Source of the DNA: Saprospiraceae bacterium
GTDB taxonomy: Bacteria > Bacteroidota > Bacteroidia > Chitinophagales > Saprospiraceae
NCBI GenBank assembly: GCA_016714765.1
Contig: JADKCF010000002.1
Span: forward strand, 124,001-188,000
Length of the DNA: 64,000 nucleotides
Direction of reading: 5' to 3'
Positions 1-8,470 of this stretch are shown here, piece by piece; the first letter of the stretch is position 1; each line of letters begins with the position of its first letter. The position numbers were made by a program, and so were the translations under genes. The notes under the pieces were generated by a model. It was not told where the DNA came from and ran no database searches. It saw only the letters and a program-made list of their open reading frames with translations.

Positions 1-54
1 CACTCCCAGGCTTTTTCAGGATCATAATCATAATATTAATGTACGTAAAAACCG

Positions 55-3000
55 ATGTCGATGTATCTAAACTGTCACTCCTACTTTAGTCTCCGATACG
101 GTACCTTCGCACCCGAAGAATTGCCCGGCATCGCTAAGTCTTATGGCGTAGAGTGTCTCGTCATGTCCGATATCAATAATACTTCAGCGGCTTTTCAGTT
201 TGTACGAGGCTGTCGTGCTGAGGGTATCAAACCCATACTTGGTATAGAATTTCGCCAGGACAATGAGTTTCTCTATCTCGGTATCGCACGCAATGATGAA
301 GGCTGGCGAGAATTGTGTTCCTTGCTCACAGAGTCATCGCTCTCCGGAGAGGCACTGCCCAAAGAAGCACCAGAGCTCCACCATTGTTATATCGTCTATC
401 GCAAACTGCCCAAAGGTGTAGAGCTACTCAGAGATTATGAGTATGCAGGCGTTAGACCCGAAGAAGTCAACCATCTATACTCATCTTATCTCAAAAACTA
501 TCCCGACAAACTCGTCATTTTCAGTCCCGTAACTTTCGCGGATCAAGATGGATTTAAGGCACACAAACTACTCCGATGTATCGATCTGAATATCGTCATC
601 GGCAAGCTTGACCCTAAAGACTGCGCCAAGTCATCTGAGATATTTTTCGCAAAAGGTCATCACGAAAATGTATTCCAGCAATATCCGCATATCATCGCCA
701 ATACACAGCATATTCTGGACACCTGCCATACCGAGATGGAAGCGTCCAAACTCCACAACCGCCGTACTTTCACGGGGGATGAGGCAGATGACTTCAAACT
801 CCTGACCAAACTTGCTGTGAGTGGATGCAAGCGCCGATACGGAGACAAACACAAAAAAGCAACCGAACGCACTCTCCGCGAGCTGAAGGTGATACAGCAG
901 ATGGGATTTTGTGCCTACTTCCTCATCACGTGGGACATCGTGAGGTATGCACACTCGGTGGGTTACTTTCACGTAGGCCGTGGGTCGGGAGCCAACTCTA
1001 TCGTAGCGTACAATCTTGATATCACCGATGTAGACCCGCTTGAGCTGGACTTGTATTTCGAGCGATTTATCAATCCGCATCGATCATCGCCACCGGATTT
1101 TGACATCGACTTCTCGTGGAACAATCGCGATGACGTCACTGATTATATCTTCAAGAGATACGGCAAAGAAAATACGGCATTGCTCGCCACCTACAATACC
1201 TTCAAGGGCAAATCCATCATCCGCGAACTAGGCAAGGTACTCGGTCTCCCCAAAGCGGATATAGATACCATCGTGGACGAACCCATGGCTGTGGACAAAC
1301 ATCATCCCTTTGCACGGCACATCTTTAAGTACGGGAAAATGATCGAAAAATTTCCCAATTACCTGTCTATACACGCGGGAGGTGTGCTCATCAGCGAGCG
1401 ACCGCTCAACTATCATACTGCCTTACTGATGATGCCCAAGGGATTTCCCATTGTACACTTCGATATGTACGGCGCCGAAGATCTCGAATACCACAAATAC
1501 GATGTACTCTCGCAGCGAGGTCTCGGCCACATCAAAGACGCGGTAGATCTCGTCAAACAAAATCAGGGCAAAGCCATCGATGTACACAATGTCGCACTGA
1601 TCAAAGAAGATCCCAAAGTGAAAGCCCAACTTCGTTCAGGTCACTGTATCGGCTGTTTCTATATAGAGTCGCCTGCCATGCGTGGTCTGCTCCACAAGTT
1701 GAGATGCGACAATTATATACATCTCGTCGCCGCCAGTTCGATCATACGTCCGGGTGTAGCGCAGTCGGGCATGATGCGTGAGTACATACAGCGATTTCAC
1801 AAGCCTGACAGTTACACGTATCTGCATCCGGTGTTTGAAGAGCATCTCGGAGAGACGTATGGTGTCATGGTCTATCAGGAAGATGTGATGAAGATTGTCC
1901 ACCATTTCTCTGGTCTCGATCTCGATGAGTCGGACGTGCTGCGTCGTATCATGACCGGCAAAAAGAAGAGTTCGGACACCTTCTACCGATTGCAAGAGAA
2001 ATATTTTAAAAACTGCAAAGAGCGTGGCTATCCCGATGAACTCAGCAAGGAAGTATGGCGACAGATCGAGAGTTTCAGTGGTTACTCCTTCTGCAAGGCG
2101 CACTCGGCCAGTTTTGCGGCAGAGTCTTTTCAGAGTTTATATCTCAAGACCTACTTTCCGCTCGAGTTTATGACAGCCGTGATCAATAATTTCGGTGGAT
2201 TCTACAGTACCGAGCAGTATGTCCACGAAGCCCGTATGTGTGGCGCAAAGATAGAAGCGCCATGTGTCAATAACTCTACCTATTACACCAATATCTATGG
2301 TACCACGATCTACATAGGCTTCGTCCATCTGGCCAATCTGGAGCAAAAACTTTCTCATGCCATCGTCGAGGAGCGGCAGCTGCACGGTGACTACCGCAGT
2401 TTGAAAGACTTCACCCATCGTATCAATATCTCCAAGGAGCAGCTCGAGATTCTCATCCGTATCGGTGCTTTCCGCTTCACAGGGATGAACAAGTACGAAC
2501 TCATGTGGGAAAAAAATGCCGTTCACAATCCACTCATCAAACACGCCTACGCTGGTGAAATGCTCTTCGACACAGAGCAGGAAAACTACACACTGCCCAT
2601 TCTGTCAGAGACAGAACACGAGCAGTCCTTTGACGAGATAGAGTTACTCGGATTTCCGCTCTGCAATCCTTTTGACCTACTCCAAACGAAGTTCAGAGGA
2701 GACATCAGAGCCACCCAAATGAAAGACTACATCGGCAAGACGGCCCGTATGGTCGGTTACTACGTGTGCCGCAAGTGGGTCACCACATCCAAAGGCGACC
2801 TCATGAATTTCGGTACGATGACCGACGTCGATGGCCACTTCTTTGACACGGTACACTTCCCGCCGAGCCTGAAAGCCTACGCATTTCAAGGCAAAGGTTG
2901 CTACATCGTATTAGGTAAGGTAGTGGATGATTTTGGCTTCGCTAGTCTGGAGGTGAGTAAGATGGAGAAGTTGCCGTTTGTTAAGGATGGGAGGTATTGA
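55..3000 (+). CDS. dnaE: DNA polymerase III alpha subunit, short second DnaE (error-prone type)
   Basis: Replicative-family C polymerase of 981 residues, shorter than the roughly 1150-1200 residues of a main DnaE. An N-terminal PHP domain (about 1-210) opens with LNCHSYFSLRYG, where the first metal-binding His of a proofreading-type PHP is replaced by Asn, so it is probably inactive as a nuclease. The palm carries PDFDIDFS near residue 350 with the catalytic Asp pair, followed by GYSFCKAHS, helix-hairpin-helix and a C-terminal OB-like region. The size and PHP state fit the DnaE that works with ImuB-like translesion polymerases in Bacteroidota (family knowledge); the upstream partner would lie outside the window. 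The gene is clearly richer in GC and in CTC/ATC codons than everything downstream. Its last 163 bases recur at 5641 and in part at 8199. Confidence 0.93.
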   Translation: MSMYLNCHSYFSLRYGTFAPEELPGIAKSYGVECLVMSDINNTSAAFQFVRGCRAEGIKPILGIEFRQDNEFLYLGIARNDEGWRELCSLLTESSLSGEALPKEAPELHHCYIVYRKLPKGVELLRDYEYAGVRPEEVNHLYSSYLKNYPDKLVIFSPVTFADQDGFKAHKLLRCIDLNIVIGKLDPKDCAKSSEIFFAKGHHENVFQQYPHIIANTQHILDTCHTEMEASKLHNRRTFTGDEADDFKLLTKLAVSGCKRRYGDKHKKATERTLRELKVIQQMGFCAYFLITWDIVRYAHSVGYFHVGRGSGANSIVAYNLDITDVDPLELDLYFERFINPHRSSPPDFDIDFSWNNRDDVTDYIFKRYGKENTALLATYNTFKGKSIIRELGKVLGLPKADIDTIVDEPMAVDKHHPFARHIFKYGKMIEKFPNYLSIHAGGVLISERPLNYHTALLMMPKGFPIVHFDMYGAEDLEYHKYDVLSQRGLGHIKDAVDLVKQNQGKAIDVHNVALIKEDPKVKAQLRSGHCIGCFYIESPAMRGLLHKLRCDNYIHLVAASSIIRPGVAQSGMMREYIQRFHKPDSYTYLHPVFEEHLGETYGVMVYQEDVMKIVHHFSGLDLDESDVLRRIMTGKKKSSDTFYRLQEKYFKNCKERGYPDELSKEVWRQIESFSGYSFCKAHSASFAAESFQSLYLKTYFPLEFMTAVINNFGGFYSTEQYVHEARMCGAKIEAPCVNNSTYYTNIYGTTIYIGFVHLANLEQKLSHAIVEERQLHGDYRSLKDFTHRINISKEQLEILIRIGAFRFTGMNKYELMWEKNAVHNPLIKHAYAGEMLFDTEQENYTLPILSETEHEQSFDEIELLGFPLCNPFDLLQTKFRGDIRATQMKDYIGKTARMVGYYVCRKWVTTSKGDLMNFGTMTDVDGHFFDTVHFPPSLKAYAFQGKGCYIVLGKVVDDFGFASLEVSKMEKLPFVKDGRY

Positions 3001-3015
3001 TTATATTTGCGTTTA
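2837..3015 (+). repeat. dnaE 3'-end repeat, copy 1 (in place)
   Basis: The end of the intact dnaE and about 15 bases beyond its stop codon. It is colinear, without indels through the stop codon, with 5640-5819. About nine base differences over 163 coding bases were counted by eye; most are synonymous and two change a residue (Pro to Leu, Gly to Glu). Confidence 0.85.
2977..3010 (+). promoter_or_regulatory. Bacteroidota-type promoter at the end of dnaE
   Basis: TTTG at 2977-2980 and TATATTTG at 3002-3009, 21 bases apart, match the TTTG / TAnnTTTG pattern. The predicted transcript would begin just ahead of the ATG at 3027, so the downstream leucine-rich repeat gene has its own promoter inside the dnaE tail. 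Confidence 0.5.
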
Positions 3016-3026
3016 AATTCAATCAT

Positions 3027-4643
3027 ATGAGAAGAAAGTATATTATTATATCATTAATGACTCTTTTTACAACTACTACATTTGCCCAAGATACTTTGGG
3101 GTTTAGCGCAGATTTATATAAATATTTACTTAAAAACGATGATTTCAACAAAGACGGAATATTAAGTCAAAGTGAAATAAACTATATATGCTGTGTTCAA
3201 TTAAAGAACATGAAATCAATAAAAGGCATAAGCAAATTGGTAAATTTAAAATACGTAACACTTGAACTAGGGGAATACGATTACAGTGAGTTGTTCCAAT
3301 TGTCAGAGGTCATTGACTTAAAAGTCAATTCTAACAAAATAAAGAGAAAATTCAGTATACCACGTTTATGTGATTTTTCAACTACTCTATTTAGCCTTAA
3401 AATTGAAAATTGTATTATTAATCAAGAAAGTAAGAATCTAACTAGCTTAAATACGTTTGAGATAGATAATTGTACGTTAGAGTCTGATATCTCTGATGTT
3501 TTTACCATTAAACAAATGAAAAAATTAGAAATTAGGAGATCCGTTCTAAATTACTCCATAAATATTAAACAGCAGAATGAAAGTCTAAAATATTTATCCA
3601 TTCATGAGACAAATATTAACGAAATCCCTAAAAGTATTGATAATTTAATAGGTGCCGAAACGATAAATATTTCAAATTGTAATTTAACAAATATGCCGAA
3701 TACGATTAACAATCTAACAAAGTTGACAAACTTAACTTTGACTGGCAATTCATTTGATAGTTTTCCCACTGAGATTCTTTTGGTGCAATCATTAAAATAC
3801 TTAGATTTAAGAGGAAATAAAAAACAATTGAAATTACCAAGTGACATAGATAAGTTAGTTAATTTAGAAAACATTCCCATATTACTACCTAATAATGAAG
3901 CTATTCCAAAAGAAATTTACAAAATAACAAAATTAAAGGAATTATATCTTATTGGTAGAAAATTGGAAAGCATACCGGAAGGAGTTTTTAATCTAACCCA
4001 TCTAGAAAGGATATATTTAAACGATAATAAAATAAAAGAAATAGAAGAAAATATTGCCAATCTTAGGCAATTAAAGCAATTGCATATTAATAGAAACAAA
4101 TTAACAAAAATTCCTAAATCCTTATCCTTGCTAAAGAATCTAGAAGAAATAGATTTAAGTGATAATGAGGTAGTTGAATTCTATGTAAACTGCGATAGTT
4201 TACAAAAACTTAGGACCATTAGACTTAGTAACAATAAACTAAACAACTTTCCTTATGAACTCAAAAAATGTTTAAAACTATCAACCATAAACTTGCAGAA
4301 CAATAATATTTCATCAATAGAGCAAATAAAGTATGGTGATTTCCAATCTGCCTATATTATAGAAATATATGGCAATCCTATCGTCACAAATTCTCCTATC
4401 ATTCAGAAGAAAGACTCAATTATCCAGCTTAAAATAACAGGAGCGGAAGACAAATACAACAGCTATAATCTTACTGAAGCAATATTAAAAAGCAGTCCTA
4501 AAGATATTATTTTCTCAGGTGTTATATTAAACAAAGAGCTAAATAAAAAATCTAAGCGAAGTTTTAAAGATGTAATTTGCAAAGTAAAAGTGCTCGATTG
4601 TTATCACGACAATTGCAATCCAAGACACATTGATTATTACTAG
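3027..4643 (+). CDS. Secreted leucine-rich repeat protein, N-terminal part of a split gene
   Basis: The ATG at 3027 gives a clear signal peptide (MRRKYIIISLMTLF...TFAQ); the longer frame from TTG at 2997 overlaps the dnaE stop and is less likely. Residues about 60-440 are bacterial leucine-rich repeats, with units such as LEEIDLSDNEV and LRTIRLSNNKL. From about residue 490 the protein enters a region (FSGVIL...VICKVKVLDCYHDNC) resembling the TIMP/netrin-like OB domain of many Bacteroidota lipoproteins. The frame stops at 4641 in mid-domain, and the fold continues in the +1 frame from about 4633 (RSNQLTIGDTFLIFG). Very AT-rich compared with dnaE. It probably acts outside the cell in binding; no enzyme motif was seen. 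Confidence 0.75.
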   Translation: MRRKYIIISLMTLFTTTTFAQDTLGFSADLYKYLLKNDDFNKDGILSQSEINYICCVQLKNMKSIKGISKLVNLKYVTLELGEYDYSELFQLSEVIDLKVNSNKIKRKFSIPRLCDFSTTLFSLKIENCIINQESKNLTSLNTFEIDNCTLESDISDVFTIKQMKKLEIRRSVLNYSINIKQQNESLKYLSIHETNINEIPKSIDNLIGAETINISNCNLTNMPNTINNLTKLTNLTLTGNSFDSFPTEILLVQSLKYLDLRGNKKQLKLPSDIDKLVNLENIPILLPNNEAIPKEIYKITKLKELYLIGRKLESIPEGVFNLTHLERIYLNDNKIKEIEENIANLRQLKQLHINRNKLTKIPKSLSLLKNLEEIDLSDNEVVEFYVNCDSLQKLRTIRLSNNKLNNFPYELKKCLKLSTINLQNNNISSIEQIKYGDFQSAYIIEIYGNPIVTNSPIIQKKDSIIQLKITGAEDKYNSYNLTEAILKSSPKDIIFSGVILNKELNKKSKRSFKDVICKVKVLDCYHDNCNPRHIDYY

Positions 4644-5640
4644 ATCTAATCAATTAACTATCGGAGATACCTTTTTGATTTTTGGAATTATTGACAATTT
4701 TGGATCCATTGATAACATTTCTGAGCACAAAGTGCTATCAAATAACAATGTTAATCAAACAGATGATCAATATGATATCAGCAATGATTATTACAATTGC
4801 TTTTCACAAATGGTAAAGTATAATAAATCTAATTATACAGGTAAGGTAAAATTAATAGATCGTAAACAAGAAATTGCTGAAGGCTCCTTTCTGAATGGGA
4901 AACTCAACGAATCTTGGAAAATATATTTCACTCATAAAGATGTTTGTAATTCTATATCAACAGAGCTGAATTTTAAAGATGGTGTTTTGTATGGAGCACA
5001 GAAGAATTACACTTATAGTTATGGGGAAAGAAGACTAAATGAAATTAAATATTATTCAGATGGAAAATGTTTTACAAAAGAAACCAATAGTTATACAAGT
5101 GACGGATTATATTCAATAAATAAAGTATACTATTCTACTTATAAAAATTACAATGTTGAAAATAATATCGTTCTTGACGGGGCTTCAAATGATACACTTT
5201 CTTACTCAACATATTATGACGTAAATGACACTGATCGCCAAGTTGTTGAAAATTTCAATGAGTTTCCAAGATTCCAACATGGTTTATATAAATATTCATT
5301 TGATAAAAAATATCGCTCGAAAGGTGAATATTTTTATGGTATGAAAGTTGGATTTTGGCATGCAAATAAACTTTGCTGTATTGACACTCTTGCAATATAT
5401 GAAATACCTAAAAAGAAAACAGGAAATGTCATTGCATACCATCCGAACGGGAGTGTAATGATTGAAGGAGAATACATAAAAAATCAAAAACATGGTATTT
5501 GGCGAGTGTACAACGTAGATGGCAAAATCGAAAAGGTACTATCGTATAAAAATGGCAAACTTGATGGCTTATGCGAAAACTACAATAACCTATCTGTTGA
5601 AAAGCGTTTATATAAAAATGGATTTCTTTTGCAAGATTAA
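4630..5640 (+). CDS. TIMP-like end and MORN-type repeats, C-terminal part of the split LRR gene
   Basis: This frame carries on the domain broken at 4641: LTIGDTFLIFG is the typical second half of the TIMP-like module. It then runs into MORN/YwqK-type repeats, visible as EGSFLNGKLNESWKIYF near residue 75 and GEYIKNQKHGIWRVYN near 280, followed by SYKNGKLDGLCENYN. It has no signal peptide and its only start is a TTG inside the preceding gene, so it is best read as the second half of one protein of roughly 870 residues. MORN-like repeats usually mediate surface or membrane contacts; no catalytic residues are visible. The TAA stop directly abuts the second dnaE tail at 5641. Confidence 0.65.
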   Translation: MIITRSNQLTIGDTFLIFGIIDNFGSIDNISEHKVLSNNNVNQTDDQYDISNDYYNCFSQMVKYNKSNYTGKVKLIDRKQEIAEGSFLNGKLNESWKIYFTHKDVCNSISTELNFKDGVLYGAQKNYTYSYGERRLNEIKYYSDGKCFTKETNSYTSDGLYSINKVYYSTYKNYNVENNIVLDGASNDTLSYSTYYDVNDTDRQVVENFNEFPRFQHGLYKYSFDKKYRSKGEYFYGMKVGFWHANKLCCIDTLAIYEIPKKKTGNVIAYHPNGSVMIEGEYIKNQKHGIWRVYNVDGKIEKVLSYKNGKLDGLCENYNNLSVEKRLYKNGFLLQD

Positions 5641-5819
5641 CTTCTTTGACACAGTACACTTCCCGCTGAGCCTGAAAGCCTACGCATTTCAAGGCAAAGG
5701 TTGCTACATCGTATTAGGTAAGGTAGTGGATGATTTTGGCTTCGCTAGTCTCGAGGTGAGCAAGATGGAGAAGCTACCTTTTGTGAAGGATGAGAGGTAT
5801 TGATTATTATTTGCGTTTT
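5640..5819 (+). repeat. dnaE 3'-end repeat, copy 2 (displaced)
   Basis: This copy holds the last 54 codons of dnaE plus about 16 bases downstream, open in frame to the stop at 5801-5803 and ending MEKLPFVKDERY. It has no start codon or upstream dnaE part. The sharp left edge coincides with the stop codon of the MORN gene. In the flank after the stop one extra base changes the TATATTTG box of copy 1 to TATTATTTG. Confidence 0.85.
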
Positions 5820-5852
5820 ACTCCTTATAGGTTTCGAAAACCTATAAGGAGT
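5820..5852 (+). repeat. Perfect 15-bp inverted repeat (hairpin) after dnaE tail copy 2
   Basis: ACTCCTTATAGGTTT and AAACCTATAAGGAGT are separated by three bases. No T-run follows on either strand, so it is not a standard intrinsic terminator. The right arm and its flank recur as a direct repeat near 5942. Confidence 0.75.
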
Positions 5853-5968
5853 TGAAATAAAAAATAAGTATGCATGAAATACATAAAAGTAAGCCTACTG
5901 TTTATGGTGAAGAATGGGAATTCGGCTATATCTGATTTTATAAAACCTATAAGGTGTTGAAAATAAAA
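5837..5968 (+). repeat. Short direct repeat pair in the 5804-6097 gap
   Basis: AAAACCTATAAGGNGTTGAAA followed by an A/T run occurs at about 5837-5863 and again at 5942-5968. A further small hairpin, AACTCGT/ACGAGTT, lies at 5973-5992. Nothing coding was recognised in this 294-base gap. The pattern resembles REP-like intergenic elements. Confidence 0.5.
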
Positions 5969-6097
5969 ATTAAACTCGTTTTAGGACGAGTTATTATAAA
6001 AACTATGTTTTTCACCCTTTGCGACACTTTACTCGATTTATTTTGAAATGATATATTACTTCCAGCGTATAATACATAGATTTGTAAAAAATCTAGT

Positions 6098-6541
6098 ATG
6101 AGATTATTATTAATAATGCTTGCATGTATGTGGATTGGTTTGATATCTTATGGGCAAACAACACGTGAACTATTTTCTTTGTCAGGTCTTCGATATGGTA
6201 TCGTCTACCGTGATTCTTATGAAAACTATAAACAATCCAATCATTCTTATTTTTATAACGGTGATACCGTAATAAATAATACAACCTTACTAAGGTATTC
6301 TTTATATCGCTATACATCTACCGAACAATTTTTAGAAGTCATTGATAAAAAGGTATATCTTTATGAACATACTATTGTTGGCGAGGTGCCAAATTCTAAA
6401 GAATTGATATATGACTTTGGATTGGGCATTGGTGACACTTTCTATATTCCAGGCGAGGGAAATTTTAAAGCTGTTCAAAAGGAAGTTCTCTCATATGAAG
6501 ATAATATTAAAAGAACTTACATTAAGCTACGTAGGCTTTGA
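6098..6541 (+). CDS. Secreted PKD / Asp-box protein, N-terminal part (ends at in-frame TGA)
   Basis: It starts with a signal peptide (MRLLLIMLACMWIGLISYGQ) and about 125 residues of a beta-rich N-terminal region. It ends at TGA 6539-6541 after KLRRL, and the same frame continues without a break into GINEFEWIGGIGEI. Motifs of the form EWIxGIG are common at exactly this place in T9SS-secreted Bacteroidota proteins, so the TGA interrupts one gene of about 676 codons. Other genes here use TGA as a normal stop, so a recoded genetic code is not supported. A nonsense mutation or a base-calling error are the simple explanations. Confidence 0.65.
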   Translation: MRLLLIMLACMWIGLISYGQTTRELFSLSGLRYGIVYRDSYENYKQSNHSYFYNGDTVINNTTLLRYSLYRYTSTEQFLEVIDKKVYLYEHTIVGEVPNSKELIYDFGLGIGDTFYIPGEGNFKAVQKEVLSYEDNIKRTYIKLRRL

Positions 6542-8128
6542 GGAATTAACGAATTTGAATGGATAGGGGGTATCGGTGAAATTAAGTGGGGACCGTTTAG
6601 TAATAACTGCCATCATTCCAGTGATTTAAAATTTATTTGCTCTGAAAGTGATAAAGGTAAGATAATAAGTATTGATGATGATTTAGTAGAGTGCTCGTCA
6701 TTATTCTGCAAGAATGCAGTTGCTAACTTTAATTATTCTACTGACCATCGGACAGTTCAATTTTTTAATAAATCTTTACACAGTGTTGAATGGGCTTGGG
6801 ATTTTGGAGATGGTACTCAATCTAGTGAAGCAAACCCTTTTCATAATTACAACGAACCAGGATGCAAAACCGTCACACTTACTTGTACAGATGCTTGTGG
6901 TGATAGTTCAATACTCTCTAAGAATATAAATTATTGCATGCAAGGTGATTGGGAAGTTAATAACAATTTAGGTTTTACCTCCACACCCAAAGATGTAACC
7001 ATCCTTGATTCTATGAATATAAAACTTCATCATAATAATAAGTTGTGGTCATCAAAAAATGGAGGTGTCAGTTTTGACAATATTCATCTCAATTTGGAAG
7101 AGAAGGAACAGATTGTTAATACCATTTTTGAAGGTGATAAAATATTGGTTCTCACAAGAATATTTAAAAACTTTAAGTATATTTTAAAAACTTATTATTC
7201 AGAAAATTTGGGGAGCAATTGGCTTTTGACATGGTCAGGTTTAGGGTATATTCCAGAATTGATATCAAGACCAAATACAAAAACAATTATATTATACGAT
7301 ATAGGAAAAAGTTACTTTAAAATATCGGCTGACTTAGGGATTACTTGGGGTGACACAATTGCTACTGGTCCTGATTATCTCAATAAATTCACAGTCTTAG
7401 ATCCAAATACGTTATGCTATATAAAGCAAAAGTCTCTCAATGGTAGTAAACTAAACGAAGTTTTCTTTACCGTTGATAAAGGCATTACATGGGATTCAAT
7501 TATTTTGCCTACCTATAAAGACATTCAATTTATTAATGATAAATATTCCATCCTTATCAATGAAAATAATGAGATTCTAATATCCCAAGATTTTTTTAAA
7601 AATATTACAAATACAGGTAGAAAAACCCCTATAGAAGGACCATATCCATCTATATTTTTTCAAAACAGTTCTGAAGGATTTTACTTTGGAAATGAAGGAG
7701 AATATTTCACCGCAGATGGTGGTTATAGTTGGGTGTCAACTGATTGTTTAAATAATGATTTATCAGAAGTGAAGTTAGATCATAGTGGGTCAGTATTTGC
7801 TTATGACAAGTCCTCCATATATCGTTTTACACAACCAAACATTGATGATGCCTGTATCTTCTCTCAAACTGATCATGATAATAAATTTAACCAAAATATC
7901 GGCATCTTCCCTAATCCAATAATCGAAGGATCTTATTTGAATGTTTTTAATAAGGACGATATCATATTAACTGCTGAAATTTACAATAATACTGGTCAAT
8001 TGATACAATCGCGTAAAAATATCATTAACTCTTTAGACACAAGCAATCTGGGCAAAGGTTATTATTTACTTTCTTTAAAAACACCTGATGGCTTACTTAT
8101 AAAGAATATAGGATTTGTTGTGTTGTAG
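6542..8128 (+). CDS. PKD / Asp-box protein with T9SS type A sorting domain, C-terminal part
   Basis: Same frame as 6098-6541. A PKD domain follows the TGA (WAWDFGDGTQSSEANPFHNY). Then come Asp-box/BNR-like units typical of sortilin-type propellers (SSKNGGVSF, SADLGITWGD, TVDKGITWD, TADGGYSWVS). The last 75 or so residues are a type A sorting domain (IGIFPNPIIEGS...LGKGYYLLSL). The first internal ATG at 6938 would lack both signal peptide and PKD domain and is unlikely to give an exported product. If intact, the protein would be exported by the Sec and type IX systems to the cell surface. AT-rich, like the LRR gene before it. Confidence 0.72.
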   Translation, partial: GINEFEWIGGIGEIKWGPFSNNCHHSSDLKFICSESDKGKIISIDDDLVECSSLFCKNAVANFNYSTDHRTVQFFNKSLHSVEWAWDFGDGTQSSEANPFHNYNEPGCKTVTLTCTDACGDSSILSKNINYCMQGDWEVNNNLGFTSTPKDVTILDSMNIKLHHNNKLWSSKNGGVSFDNIHLNLEEKEQIVNTIFEGDKILVLTRIFKNFKYILKTYYSENLGSNWLLTWSGLGYIPELISRPNTKTIILYDIGKSYFKISADLGITWGDTIATGPDYLNKFTVLDPNTLCYIKQKSLNGSKLNEVFFTVDKGITWDSIILPTYKDIQFINDKYSILINENNEILISQDFFKNITNTGRKTPIEGPYPSIFFQNSSEGFYFGNEGEYFTADGGYSWVSTDCLNNDLSEVKLDHSGSVFAYDKSSIYRFTQPNIDDACIFSQTDHDNKFNQNIGIFPNPIIEGSYLNVFNKDDIILTAEIYNNTGQLIQSRKNIINSLDTSNLGKGYYLLSLKTPDGLLIKNIGFVVL

Positions 8129-8470
8129 TGAAAAGGGCCGTTTAAATTATCCTCAATTGTATTTAGACACTTCTTGTTTCCCTTGTTTCAAAAGCACCAA
8201 AATGGAGAAGCTGCCGTGGGTGAAGGATGGGAGTATTGATGTAATTAAGTTTTTTACCTTTAAAATTTTAAGAATTTTACCATGTGTCTATCGAATTCAC
8301 CCCTACTTACCAAGCCAACAAAGTGTAATTTATAATCAGTGGCGACATTCTGAGCCAAATTTCAGTATCTCACAAGGACTTTCGCCATTATAAAACCGTT
8401 ACACCAATTAATACCGGATGCGCATCATAGAGGTATGAGATTATTTGTTTCACTTCTAAAATCAAAAGTT
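8129..8470 (+). other. Gap holding the third dnaE-tail relic; otherwise nothing recognised
   Basis: Non-coding stretch between the PKD protein and the vWA protein. An open frame of 92 codons crosses it, but it merely reads through the relic at 8199-8240 and has no recognisable features. It probably marks the right edge of the AT-rich accessory segment. Confidence 0.5.
8199..8240 (+). repeat. dnaE 3'-end repeat, copy 3 (short relic)
   Basis: The 42 bases from AAAATGGAGAAGCTGCCG to GAGTATTGAT match the last codons of dnaE (MEKLPxVKDG) and the stop region. One base is missing from GAGGTATTGA, which destroys the stop frame. It is the shortest and most decayed of the three copies and the farthest from dnaE. 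Confidence 0.65.

Noticed and set aside
1..54. End of an upstream gene such as imuB
   Set aside because: Short open stretches reach the left edge in several frames but none shows a recognisable C-terminus; too little sequence to call.
5519..5803. 94-codon open frame ending in the dnaE tail
   Set aside because: Its first 40 codons are the MORN gene read in another frame; only the dnaE-tail part is meaningful and it is listed as a repeat.
6539..6541. TGA read as selenocysteine or under a recoded genetic code
   Set aside because: Other genes in the window use TGA as stop, no SECIS-like hairpin is evident after it, and Cys is not expected at this place in the family.
8115..8393. 92-codon open frame after the PKD gene
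   Set aside because: It reads through the dnaE-tail relic and AT-rich spacer, has no start context, signal or family features.
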